A stretch of 64,000 nt of DNA from Chlorophyllum brunneum (Eukaryota > Basidiomycota > Agaricomycetes > Agaricales > Agaricaceae), in contig OY756141.1 of NCBI GenBank assembly GCA_963576785.1, positions 2,790,001 to 2,854,000 of the forward strand, given 5' to 3'. The position numbers and the translations under genes are program-made. The stretch's first letter is position 1. Each line of letters starts with the position of its first letter. The notes beneath the pieces are model-generated. The model saw only the letters and a program-made list of their open reading frames with translations. It made no database searches and had not been told where the DNA came from. Below are positions 45,884 to 57,816 of the stretch, in pieces.

Positions 45884-46090
45884 CCTGGAGACGACAACCT
45901 TCAATATCCAATTCACACTTGTTACCAATATCTAATAATTCGTGCTTTCTGCAAATTCTTGTACCGCACCACGCGTATGTAAGACTTGGAGTATGGTGAG
46001 TCTCCTCACGTGTTGTTGAATACATGACGCCCTGCATGGGTTTCCAACTCAACGTCACGTTTGACGCGGAATCGCCGGACTGAAACCTCA

Positions 46091-46098
46091 TATATAAA
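46091..46098 (+). promoter_or_regulatory. TATA box of the catalase gene
   Basis: TATATAAA 40-47 bp upstream of the catalase ATG, followed by a CT-rich leader. A clear TATA box fits a stress-inducible gene and implies a very short 5' UTR. Confidence 0.55.
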
Positions 46099-46137
46099 TC
46101 TCTCTCCTATGTTATTTTTCACCTACCCCATTCCACC

Positions 46138-48782
46138 ATGTCGTCCATCGCACACGTTGTTATGGATAATGTTTCGAAGGTTACCGACGATCCCAAACGC
46201 CGTGATATGAAGCCAGACATCATCGAGTGTACCAATGAATCTGGCCTCACCACTGATCATGGTGTCAAAGTTTCAGACACCGACAATTGGTATGTTCATC
46301 CCTTGACGTGCACACCTGCATATTTAGAAATGGCTTCACAGGCTTAAAGTATCTGACGGGCAACACGCTGGACCTTCTCTGCTCGAAGATCAAATCGGTC
46401 GAGAAAAGATACACCGCTTTGACCACGAGCGTATTCCTGAACGCGTTGTTCACGCGCGCGGTACCGGAGCCCACGGTTACTTCCAAGTCTTCGACGGTTG
46501 TGCTTCAAAGTATACATATGCGCCTGTCCTGACGGATCCCTCGAGGCGTACCCCTATTTTTATTAGGTTCAGCACTGTGCAGGGATCGCGCGGGAGCGCG
46601 GTGAGTTAATATGTATTGATTTCATCATTACTTATGTACCCATTTACAATATAGGATACTGTTCGAGATGTACGCGGCTTCGCGATGAAGTTCTATACAC
46701 CTGAGGGCAATTGGGACTTGGTCGGAAACGACTTCCCGGTGTTCTTCATTCAAGACGCGATCAAGTTCCCAGACTTCGTTCACGCTGTCAAGCCCGAGCC
46801 CCACAATGAAGTTCCGCAAGGCCAGACTGCACACAATAACTTTTGGGATTTCGTTGGCCTCCAGCCCGAGTGTTCGTGTATTCATCTGGTCCCCGATTGC
46901 ATTACTGACAGTAACCTTTTTAGCTGCACATATGGTAATGTGGGCCATGTCTGACCGCGGTAAGGTTTACCTGCGCGTTTTTCCCTTGTAGGCTCATCTG
47001 AATCAGGTATTCCGCGCTCCTTCCGCATGATGCAAGGATTTGGCGTCAATACATACACACTCCTCAATGATAAGGGAGAGCGATATTTTGTTAAATTCCA
47101 CATGATTCCAGAGCTGGGGGTCCATAGCCTGGTTTGGGATGAGGCACTGAAGATATGCGGACAAGATCCCGGTAAGCCCCTCATCAACGCCGGAGGCGAA
47201 TCATATAATTATCTGTTTCTAGATTTCCACAGGAAGGACCTTAACGAGGCCATCGAAAACGGATGCCCACCGAAGTGGACATTTTCAATTCAGGTCATTG
47301 AGGAAAAAGACGAACACAACTTTGACTTTGATATTCTCGATGCCACCAAAGGGTGGCCTGAAGAACTCGTTCCGATCCAACCAATTGGAGAGTTCGTTCT
47401 CAATCGTACGGTGGATGAATTCTTCCCTGAGGTTGAACAAGTGGCCTTTTGTACCAGCCACGTTGTTCCGGGTATTGGTTTCAGCGACGACCCACTTCTG
47501 CAAGGTAGAAACTTTTCGTATTTCGATACACAAATCACTCGGTTGGGTATCAACTGGGAGCAGGTCAGTTCCCTCAAAGTCGTATGAGACCAAGACATTT
47601 AGTCCTCACCTCGCTTCCAGCTCCCGATCAATCGACCCGTTTGCCCCGTTCTCAACCACAATCGTGATGGAAAGATGAATCACCGCATCAACACCAACAA
47701 CCTCAATTATTATCCGAATCGGAAGAACGTTGGTCATCCAGTTCCCCCGTCAGAAGGCGGTTATGCAGAGTGAGCCCTTTTTTATTACATGCCCCTGTTG
47801 ATTAATCGGCTCGTTGTAGGTTTGTACAGAAGGTTGAGGGTATTAAACAACGCGTCCGTGGAGCTAAATTCCGGGAGCACTACAGCCAGGCCCAGCTCTT
47901 TTATAATTCGCTCACGCCACACGAGAAAACCCATCTCGTCGCTGCCATGTCCTTCGAACTCAGCCACTGTGACGACCCTGATGTTTACAAGACATATACG
48001 AGGCTTCTGAACAATATTGATTTTGACCTTGCTAAGGCAGTGGCAAAAAACGTCGACGGCATAATACCGGACAAGCCTGCGCGTCCCAACCATGGAAAGA
48101 AGTCAGCTTCGCTTTCTCAAGATTATTTCATGCCAAAATCACCTACGATTGCGACTCGTAGAATTGCGATTATTGTCGCTGACGGCTTCAACAATGTCGA
48201 GGTACAGGCCATCCACGCTGTGCTGGCTGGTGCGAAGGCTACTACTTGGATTATTGGTCCTCGGCGCGGGAAGGTGTACTCAGAAGGCCAGACCATCGGA
48301 ACAGGCGATGGTATAATAGCGGACCATCATCTCGACGGGCAGAGGTCGACACTCTTTGATGCTATATTCGTACCTTCAGGTGCTGATCATACCAAGGCTT
48401 TGGCACAAAATGGCCGAGCGGTACACTGGATCAAAGAGGCCTTTGGTCATTGTAAGGCTATTGGTGCCATCGGCGACGGTAGGTTTCCGACCCCGTCGCA
48501 ATTACAGAGAATTCATAGAAGTCGCCTTAAGGTGTCTCACTCTTGAAACATGCGATCAACTCTTCCCAAGTCGACTTCGCCCCGGACACGACCACTGACA
48601 AAGTTGTCACTTCGTACGGCGTTATCACGACGGGCAAATACACCGCAACCTCAGCAGCCATGGACATCGCGAGTCTTGGGCCCAATTCTCAAGGATTTGC
48701 GTCCTGTTTCGCCTATGCAATCAGCAAGCACAGATGTTGGGAACGAGAACTAGATGGTTTGACGGGACAAGTGGCGTATTAA
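46138..48782 (+). CDS. CAT: Large-subunit catalase with C-terminal DJ-1/GATase-like domain
   Basis: Haem hydroperoxidase decomposing H2O2. Exons 46138-46289, 46342-46600, 46655-46871, 46923-46958, 47007-47171, 47223-47563, 47621-47769, 47820-48478 and 48532-48782 give 742 residues, typical of large-subunit (HPII-type) catalases. The active-site His is in [18 protein letters not shown]; the distal Asn region is [20 protein letters not shown] with [11 protein letters not shown]. The flavodoxin/DJ-1-like domain runs from [20 protein letters not shown] through [15 protein letters not shown] to the end. No signal peptide, so probably cytosolic. Exon 4 is only 36 nt. A TATA box lies about 40 bp upstream of the ATG. 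Confidence 0.95.
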
Positions 48783-51700
48783 ACTACCGTTGCCATCTAT
48801 GCTTCCCTGCCCGTGTAATCACGGACAAGTTGTAATTTGATTACTATCTAGTACGTATAGATAAAAGATTTCTGACTACGCATTGCGGTCACCAGTATTG
48901 TTTCAAGTACATGGTTTACTCTCGTTTTTCACGATCAGAGCTCGGCCGCAACCCGCATGAACCTAGTGATCGAAAACCCATTGTCTTAATACACCTGATT
49001 CATGTTGGGTGCGCTGCTGCCTGCCATCCCGAATCTTGCACTCTGACGAGCAGAATAACCCCTCGAACACTCATGTATCCCGCCAGGTGTCTTCGACGCT
49101 AATACGCAGAAATAACCAACCCAAAATATGACTCGGAAAGTGTGGTCAGTCGATGATTGCATATATGTCGGTTGAAATGCCTTCGTCAACAAAGGTTCAG
49201 CGCTCAGTGTTCAACGTTCAGCGTTCAGGCTCAATGACTGACATATGTCATCTCGCTTCAACATCTCCGAAAGCGCGATTGCGGATTGGACACGTAAGCA
49301 TGATTTACTACCAGTCAGGGCCAAATTCGGATATGTCTGCATGCTGGTCCATATGAATCATGATGAAGCGGTGTCCCAGGTCCCCGGGTTGAACTCAATT
49401 GGAAGTCAAGAAGAGATGTTGTAATAACGGCTGCCTCTAAAGGTATTCTCGTGTTTGTGGTCATACTACCACCAGTGACCTTGAACATCAAATTTCGCAG
49501 AGAATCCGACCAACACAGGCTTATTTCTCGGTTCTCTGGACAGAATACAGCCCATTGCTTTCAACCATCTCAGATTGTACTACACAGTGGCTACTTGCCT
49601 CAACCCCATCTGCCGTAAATCGCGCAGTTCGATAGAGCACCCGTGTTCACACTGGCGTCATAATCGGCCACGGGGTGTCAAGTCTCTTTCAGGCTACTAC
49701 GGAATTAAAGAGAGGTGAGGAGAGCAAGATCAGTTTTCTCGTCACTCTTTTCATGCATTTCTAAGCCATGCCTTCCCTGAAGGGTTGAAACTAAAAACAT
49801 AGGCGAGGTTTTGATCCACCGATAGCAAAGCCGAAACGTTTATGTTACTGCCAAGTAAATTCGGCATCCTGGCAGACAAACATATTGACAGTGTTTTTAC
49901 AGGGCCTTTATTTGACATGAATTTTCCGTCACCGCCCCAAAATACTGTGTCGTTTTCCTGTCTGCTCCGCTTTCGCCAGGACTCTACTCGCGCCACCGGA
50001 ACTGAAGGGAAGAATGCTCAAGCCTGGGCGTTGCTCCTTACCATCTCCCCCATGGCACTTTCCCCACAGCCCACGATGGCCGTTCTCTATTCCATTGGAT
50101 GAAACCCTGCCACTAAGCCCTGGACGTGATTAATCAACCTGGCCAGACAGATATTAAAGAGGAACCTATTCTTGCTACAGATTTCTCACTGGGACCCTCT
50201 GGAAATGCACTTATTAATACCAGCACCGACATAATTACAGCAACACAATATAACGGTCATGACCTCAGAGCGCCCTACGTGGCTGAAGAGCTTCAAGTTC
50301 TCTTCTGTCTAAATCCGACAGTCACTATCCCTGAGTGAGACTTCAGTGCCTCGGAAATATTATTTCAAGCTATTCATCTACGTCAGCAACTCCTGGATGA
50401 TTATGTTCTCTAGGTACCTCTTGGCAAGCCATGAGCTTGACGTTGGTGGCTCCGTCCGGGGTCCGATGGAATGTAGCTACCACCCCACCGTACCTTTTTT
50501 TATCGCGGGCTCTTGGCATGGCCGTTTGCGAACCATTGGTCAGTGTCGCTCCCAGCGAATGCAGAATTAACGTCATCTATCAAAGCTCGCACTTCTGACC
50601 ACTGTGACGCTTGCTTCTTCAGACTTAACGTGGTGCGAGAGACAAGCAAACTCCAAATCTCCGTTTGCGATATTCAGGGAGTTTCCCTTTACCGTCCCCA
50701 TTTTGCAGGTGGAGGCCTCGGGAAGGAGTTCTTGTGCGGAGCCTAGCCTGTACAGGTATATATCCCTTCAATCAGCGTTTATCGGCAATTCGGTGAGTTA
50801 CACGTATCTTCTGACAGCTTTCACAAACGAAGAGTGACACTTCCTCGATCAAGCAGAGAGTGCTCATGATTCTGCTCTCTGAAACCGGAACATGCTCAAG
50901 AGATGTCGGCCCATTAGTCTTATGGCTATGTAGATCGTCATCCATGGCTTCTTGTGACGGTCATCAACATCGCCAGGTATCTCTTGCCCATCGCCTACTC
51001 ATCTCGAGTTTATTTCATTGGCCCTGCATCCTGCACGTTCTTTGTCCCTTGCCGCTTAAGGTGGTGGGCCGTGTTCACAAGCATCGTGTATACCGGCGTG
51101 CCAACTAGGAAAAACAATAACTTGGCCAGGTAAGGGTTCCCGCCACAACGTTCATCCCACTGGGAGCTGCATCCCCATGCCTGCAAGAATTCCTACCCCG
51201 CATCGCTTCAAAGAATGCTTCCTCTTACCCGTCGCCCCTGGAAAGAAGAGGCTTCTAAGTTAATCATAAGTTGACTCTCGAACCCCCCTTTACCCCCTCA
51301 GTTGATATCACGACATCAGTCAATGAGAGAAAATATTATAGGTGCTCCTCGGAGATATATGCAAACGCTCGGAGAACTATATATTCATATACAGTCCCGA
51401 TTCGCAGCATCACTCAGCAGGAAGGCAACCCTTCCCTCGTTTCCTCGTCTACGCTCCCGAGTACTCTGCCGTCTATCCGGCATGGTAAGCTGGTAACTCA
51501 CGGTAGTCCTGGTGTAGACCTAGTGTGAGAGCTGATCAGATTTGAGAACCGCGACATTCCGTAACCTTGTACCACTTAAGAGGCCTATTGATCAGCGCAC
51601 ATGTACCATACCTGGACATCGGAAACTGTGGCTGATTAATGTGATGGAATCCAGATACAGTGCAGAAGGCGGAGAAAAGGTGATATTCGCATGCGGATCG

Positions 51701-53119
51701 GTAGTAAGCATTCCAGGGAGTCTCGTGAACATGGAGATTACAACCGGTAGATCCAAACACTTTAAGCATCATTCACCTTTTGAAAGGACGTCGATCTAGG
51801 GTGATTGTTCTTTAACTTGCAATTGACAGCTTTAGTCTGTTTCTGTGCCGTTCCATATATGCCCTATGGGGGAGGGAATGGGTGTAAGAAGGGTCGGTGG
51901 CAGAAGGGCCTCAAAGAGGGGCTAATGCGAGTCCCCTCAAATTGTTTCACACGTACGTGCACGTCCTCAAAACTCGTTGGCATCTGATGAAGAGCTCATA
52001 TCAGTTGAGGACTGAGGGTTAGTACGACAACCCCTCCACACCCCCAATCATGGAGCTGGAGTGGAACTCACATTTATTCCTATGACATATGCCAGTACAT
52101 AACACTTTCATGAGACGTCCTCACGGTACCGCACCCTCGCCCAATGTTGCACTCATTTCTCACACGCACGAGGGCAGGCCCGCGCTGGCCGTTCCGGAGC
52201 GAAAACGTTGGAATCAGAAGCTCAAACACATCAGCAATCAAGGGCCTTCTCAAACTCAGAAACGAAGATCAGCACACACGCATTGTCAAGCGGCCATGAC
52301 GGCGGTTGTATTGAGTTTTGGGTTGACACAATAATGGGAACTTGCGTGATCCTGGACTGTATTATTATGTAGTGCTCGAGGGAAACAAGCAAGCACACCT
52401 TGCATCTGTAAACCATATATGTCACTGATCGTCGGATTTTCTTCCTCGCACACCGTTCCTGGACTCAGGCTTTGTAGATCTACTCTTCGGAGTCCTGCAA
52501 GGGCATACGGGCTTTTTATCTGTTTTGGTAGCACCGAGAAATGAGGGGAATAAATTCGGAAATTAGTCTGAACTGCCGTATTCTAATGTGCCTAACAGAA
52601 GGAACTGAACACACCAGGGGTGGCTGCGGATGGCTGCACTATGAGTCGATAACAACCACACTGCACAGGCGGCCTAGAAGCGGTCAAGAGCAACCTAATT
52701 TGTTTGGTTTTTTTTCCTGGACTCCCACGACTCTTCTAAGTGTTCCCAAGAAGCATTCAGAAACAATACAAGACGCTCGCGGGGGCAATTGGCTGACAGC
52801 ATTGCGTTGACTGTCCGTACATACCCTATCCAGATTCGCTCGTCTATGCTGGGGGCCTACTTGGCCGAATTCTGATCCCCGCTCCAAAATATAATCTGCA
52901 CGCCTTTCAGAATATAAATTTACGGCAGCAAAGGGGAGACTTTTAAGTTTTCGGTGCAAACATACAATTTTTTTTACTACTTGCTTGCCTTTCCAACGCT
53001 CAGCGTAGTCTAACCCAATATATATTTCCCCCCCCCGTTTTTCTCCACTTAAGCTCTGTCCAAGTCACCAAACGCAGTTGATACGGATCGGGTGAGTGGG
53101 AAATATGACCATGTATAAT
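48783..53119. other. 4.3-kb stretch without recognised gene
   Basis: The longest gap in the window. Reading frames on both strands are short (up to about 90 codons), with no family motif and no splice-consistent chaining. Composition is less CT-skewed than the promoters elsewhere. A degenerate GTTCAGC tandem lies near 49195. No transposase, reverse transcriptase or terminal repeats were seen. It could hold a non-coding RNA, upstream regulatory sequence for catalase or GLR1, or a decayed element. Confidence 0.4.
49195..49230 (+). repeat. Degenerate tandem repeat of GTTCAGC
   Basis: Four to five imperfect copies of a GTTCAGC-like unit in about 36 bp (GTTCAGC, GCTCAGT, GTTCAAC, GTTCAGC, GTTCAGG). 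Short simple repeat, function unknown. Confidence 0.5.
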
Positions 53120-55378
53120 TTATCGAAGAGTGACGAGTTCTATAATAGAAAGCCAAGGAGAAAACAAGATCAGTACCAGGTCAGCCAAGAAAAACAAGAA
53201 CAAGATAGAAGCAAGTAGAGGGTAAAGGGGCTGTTAATTGAATGGCGACGAAATGAGCATTCAAATTGATAGAAAGGCTTCTCCCGAAGCTCAACGGACA
53301 AAAGCCAAGCTTTACCCCATGGGTCAGGTACCGTATGCGACGAGGTAAAGTAAAGGTGAGGAAGTGAAAGGTGGGGCCGCAATGACGGAAGTTGCTCCAA
53401 GTTACCAGACATACCTTCTGCAGAAGTTGGGTGAATTGCAACCGTATCGTCTAGATCCTGCTTGCGAGCTGCCCATATATGGATCAGCAGACGTAAAAAT
53501 GGAAGAACGGAAACCCACCGCCCATCTTAACAGCGACACCGAAACCTTGCATGCCCTCATCACTGCCTTGACCAATCAGATGGACACCGACGACACGCTC
53601 CTCAGGTCCAACGACAATGAGCTTATACACTGTCGGCTCCTTGTGCTCTTCATTGATCATCGAGAAATAGAGGGATTTGAACGAAGTCTTGTCTATACGT
53701 ACATGCAGACAGGATCGCAGATGGGTCAGTTGTGCGTTGCGCAAACGAGGGAACAGCACTAGAAAACGTACAAATCTTGACAGCATCCCCGTACTTCTGT
53801 AACGCTTGAGGCTCTGTCATCCCAACTGTACCAATGGGGGGATGGCTGAATGGTGACGGAAAAGGCGTTAGGGTGAGTCCGAAAGGGGGGTCAGAAAGAA
53901 AAGGGTAAAACGTACGAGAAGACGACAGTGGGGATGTTATCATAGCTCAATTTATCGTTCTTGAACTCAGACGGGCCAAACAAGCGGTTAGAGAGTTTCC
54001 TTCCAGCAGCGATGGCTACTGGAGTCAACAGCCACTTGCCAGCAACATCACCAATGGCATGAATGTTCTTGATGTTGGAATCCTGGTATTCGTCCACGGC
54101 GACGTCGCCCTTTGCATCGAGTTTGACGCCGACCTCCTCAAGACCCATTCCTTTAGTGCTTGGTACACGGCCAATAGCCCACAGAACGACGTCCGCGTCA
54201 ATTCGGTCGCCCTTGTCAGTGATAACGGTAAGCGTCTGACCACGCTCTCCTTCTATCCTGGTCACATTACTCTTTCTGTGGACGTTGATTCCCGTCTTCT
54301 CCATCCAAGGAGTAATGGTCTCCTGAATGGTCGGGTCAAATGTCCTCAAGACAGTGTCTCCACGTATGATCAAATGAGTCTCTGTACCAAGCGTGTGAAA
54401 GATACCCGCAAGCTCGACGGCAATATAGCCGGCGCCAATAACAGCGACGCGCTTCGGTTGTTCGGTGAGATCGAAAAATCCATCTGAATCAATTCCCTTG
54501 GAGGCCCCCGGAATTTTGTCGTCCGAGGGAATAATTGGTTGGCCGCCAACAGCGATGGTGATGTGCTCTGCATTCAGAGTATAGGTTGAGCCATTTGGGC
54601 GCTTGACTTCGATAGAATTTGGCGATGTGAGCCGAGCGAAGCCTTGGTGGAATTCAACACCCTCTTTTTCGAAGTTATTGGCGTAGATGCCGTTGAGTCG
54701 ACGAATATATGCATCGCGGTGGGGCTTAAAAGCCGCCCAATCAAACTGCGGGTCCTTGTCGATTCCGTTGAACTTGTACCCTGGGGCGTGATGCGATATT
54801 CTATCCTGCAGGTCCGCGGCGTGCCACATAATCTAGCCGTCGGTTAACCACGGCGGGAAAAGAAAAGAAGTAAATTTGCGATGCAGGAAGGAAAGGGTAG
54901 ACGGAACGCAGTGGAGCGGATCACATTAATTGGGATGAAAGTATTAGAGCGTAGATTGTAGGCGTACCTTCTTCGGGACGCAACCTGTTCATGGAACACA
55001 AGAATAAAAGAAAACTTTCACGATTCACTCATGTTTAATGGCTCAAAGTACATACCGACGTTAACACAGGTTCCTCCAAGGTATGGGGTCGCTTCGACCA
55101 CCGCCACCTTTTTACCGTACATCGCGGCCCGTCGCTAAAGGAAAATCACAACCATGATGCGGTTAGCATACACTCGAGTCAAATCCCACCACGGGCCCGG
55201 TACAAGAAGATACGAAATGAAAGTGTAGAATCCAAGAAAGTGGGGAGAAGTCTATCGGCAAATGGAGAACGGAAAAACCACACGGTCAACTCACCGATGT
55301 ACCAGAACCACCACTCCCACCGCCAATCACAACATAGTCATATTTGTCCGTCGTGGGTTTATCAAAGATAGGCGGCAT
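53120..55378 (-). CDS. GLR1: Glutathione reductase (cytosolic form; frame extends to 55859)
   Basis: FAD/NADPH disulfide reductase regenerating GSH. Exons 55378-55295, 55134-55056, 54984-54968, 54832-53916, 53845-53772, 53692-53519, 53468-53415 and 53139-53120 give 472 residues. FAD loop DYVVIGGGSGGSG; redox disulfide C51/C56 in GGTCVNVGCVPKK; NADPH fold VAVIGAGYIAVELAG; GDVAGKWLLTPVAIAAGRKL; catalytic His461-Glu466 in HPTSAEELVTLR at the very end. Exon 3 is a 17-nt microexon carrying the second redox Cys. The last exon is 20 nt behind a 275-nt intron whose retention stays open for about 80 codons. Upstream of the ATG the frame continues through exons 55295-55456 and 55707-55859 without stop and reads as a mitochondrial presequence (see findings). 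Confidence 0.95.
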
Positions 55379-55859
55379 CTTTCTGGTTGTAGCTGTGTCT
55401 TGAGATGCTTTTGGAGTTGGCTTGGGAGTTGAGGCTGTACTCAAAGTTCGTGAAATCTAAGCGAGAAGAAAGACGAGTGGTGCATCAGCATCACATCCGA
55501 TAACAACAACCAATCTCGTCAGATGCGCGAGATCATCCTCGCCCTCCGAGGACAAGAAAGAGCAAAAGGAATGCGCAAAGTTTCGCCAAAGTCGACATAT
55601 ATGCGATCCGACGCGAAGAATACGGCCAACCCCACCACCATCATTTCAGAATGAAGGCAGAATAGGCGCCATATAACCAAAAAGAAACGACACGCGAGAT
55701 ACCAACCTGATTAAGCCGACGGAGCGGTGTTGAGTATGGAGACACAGAAGACGCTTTGATGTTCGAAATCCTGGCGTTTCCGGAGAAAGACCTTGGCTGA
55801 AGACGAAGAGTCGAGAGGAGGAAGGAAGAGGGGAGACGAGAGGAGATGGACGACGCCAG
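55379..55859 (-). other. GLR1: Probable mitochondrial presequence of GLR1, CTG-initiated
   Basis: In frame with GLR1 and free of stops: 26 codons at 55456-55379, a 250-nt intron 55706-55457 (donor GTTGGT, acceptor CTTAG), and 51 codons at 55859-55707. The peptide is rich in Ser, Arg and Leu and has no acidic residue until QDTATTRK near its end (SSISSRLPSSFLLSTLRLQ, then RSFSGNARISN and RRLNQISRTLSTAS). There is no ATG in this frame before a TAA further upstream. The only well-placed near-cognate codon is CTG at 55859-55857, in the context AAC CTG G (A at -3, G at +4). Confidence 0.6.
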
Positions 55860-57816
55860 GTTGAATAAATCGAGAATGGATGAGATGACGTCTGTTTATG
55901 TTTTGTCTCTTTTTACTCAGTCAGCGCGTGAAGGTCGCCCCGAACGACGTCAGATGCCTCCTCCGTGTGGGCCCGCTGACCAAAAACAATACAACCAGAT
56001 CCAAATGCGTGCCACCAAACTGCGAAATTGGGGCGTCAGTCGTCAGTCGCGTACCGGGCAGGTCTGGGCACCGTTCGTTTGCTGCCAGCGCTCATGGCAG
56101 AATCCGGCACTGACTCAGCATGAATGCCACGTGACTGGATTGCAACTCTAATTATTGAGTCTGATCATGATCATGACTTTTGCAGCACACGATCTCAAAT
56201 CAGAACTTGCCAAATACACGTTCACTCTACACCCTTGACCACACACCGCGCATCTCCATCTGGAATTCCCATCCCCAAACCACTGTCGCGGTAAAAAAAA
56301 AAAAAAAAAACAAAGGGTTCGTGGTTCTCCCATCCAGGGTATTGTCCGTGTCGGTCTTCTCGACATCTTCTCCTTTCCAATCACTCCGCAACGCATTGCA
56401 TGGCTGTTTAACAGTTGCATCGTGTATCTGTATCACACTGTCATCATATCATCTGCTCCTCTTCCATATCACGGATCGATCAACATCTTCTCGGTCATCT
56501 GCCTCCATCAGCCCACCTGCCATATCGATATTTTGTGGCCAGTTTCGAGCACGAGGAATATAAGCTCTGCGTTTATATTGCGCTTATTCATAGTACAAAA
56601 CCACAGTACAATGAACACCTCTGGTACTATCACCTGGTGTACTCTCTAGCCTTACTTCTACTAGTAGTGATCAAACGGGCCGACGACGGCAGACGGCCAC
56701 GCGAACATTATGCTATACATCCCTCTAAACGCCAACCGAAATTAAATCCATTTACATACTATCTGGACAAGGGTACCACGCCTCGAAGCATGAGCGAAAT
56801 GAACAGCACCCCAAGCCCATTAACACTAGCCCCTATCCCTCCCCTTCTCCAGACGCCACCAAATGACAACGAAAGCACCCCCCCATAACAGCAACAACTC
56901 CGCAATAAGCAACGACCGTGTTCATACGTCTTTTTACCCTACACCGGATTCAGTCCAATACGGCACCAACAACATAAGCTTCATGCGTTACAATCGGCGC
57001 CCGAGAACTTTTGACATACGACTCCACCATCACTTGATATGTAATGATACCGCACCCAGCCTTCGCACAGAGCCCATGTTATATCCCCAAGGCACACAAT
57101 TTTCATAAGGACCTTTCCAAGGCTCTTGGCATACCTCCACAATTACCACTAATCGCAGATTTCGGTTCCCCACCTGTCTACAAATATTCTAGTGTCCGCG
57201 ATATTCAGGGACCCCCGCTCTGCAGTCCTTCAGCGTTTACGCGGTTCCCTCATCACATGCCACTTAGCTGGCCGTGACAATGAATCCGCAGATATCCGCA
57301 GCGGGACTAGCTTGATCCTTCAAGGCTTATCACACCCGATAATATATCAAGAAGTGTGTATGGGTAAAGACGATGAGTAGCTATATAAGTGATATATCAA
57401 AGCGAGAAAGCAACTGAGGGTAGTCAAGAGACTGGAGACCGCTAATAAGATAAAGAAATAGAAGTGATGTAGAGAGGGGGGAGAAACTACAAAACTAGCT
57501 GACTGGATACACATGTGATGGATATGAGAGAGTAGCGTGGATGTAGGAAACTATGTATGACAATGTGGCCAATGAGAGCGGAAGAATGGTAGTGCAACCA
57601 AAACGAAAACAGGAAACATGAGGACATCCACAAATGCATCAAACCGATAAAGAGAAACAGAGAGGCATGACTGGAAATCCAGCGTTGGCACGCAGGGGTC
57701 GTTTCGTCAAGATGACGACACAAGACCCTACGAAAAAAACAAACAGGCCCTTAACACCTCTTCGGCCTCAACTCCCACACTGATAGAGGAGGCATCCTCC
57801 TCCTATCTTCAGGCCT
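55860..57816. other. Intergenic, 2 kb
   Basis: GLR1 promoter on the left and the 3' flank of the Ser/Pro-rich gene on the right. No gene recognised in between. It includes an 18-base A run (56293-56310). Confidence 0.4.
56293..56310 (+). repeat. Poly(A) tract, 18 nt
   Basis: Eighteen consecutive A residues, the longest homopolymer in the window. No retroposed gene body or target-site duplication was seen next to it. Confidence 0.8.

Noticed and set aside
53170..53412. Reading frame MSGNLEQLPSLRP as a separate protein
   Set aside because: It is the open part of the last GLR1 intron; the conserved GLR1 C-terminus lies beyond it at 53120-53139.
56293..56310. Poly(A) run as the tail of a retroposed gene or LINE/SINE
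   Set aside because: No adjacent coding remnant and no flanking target-site duplication were found; a simple homopolymer is the safer reading.
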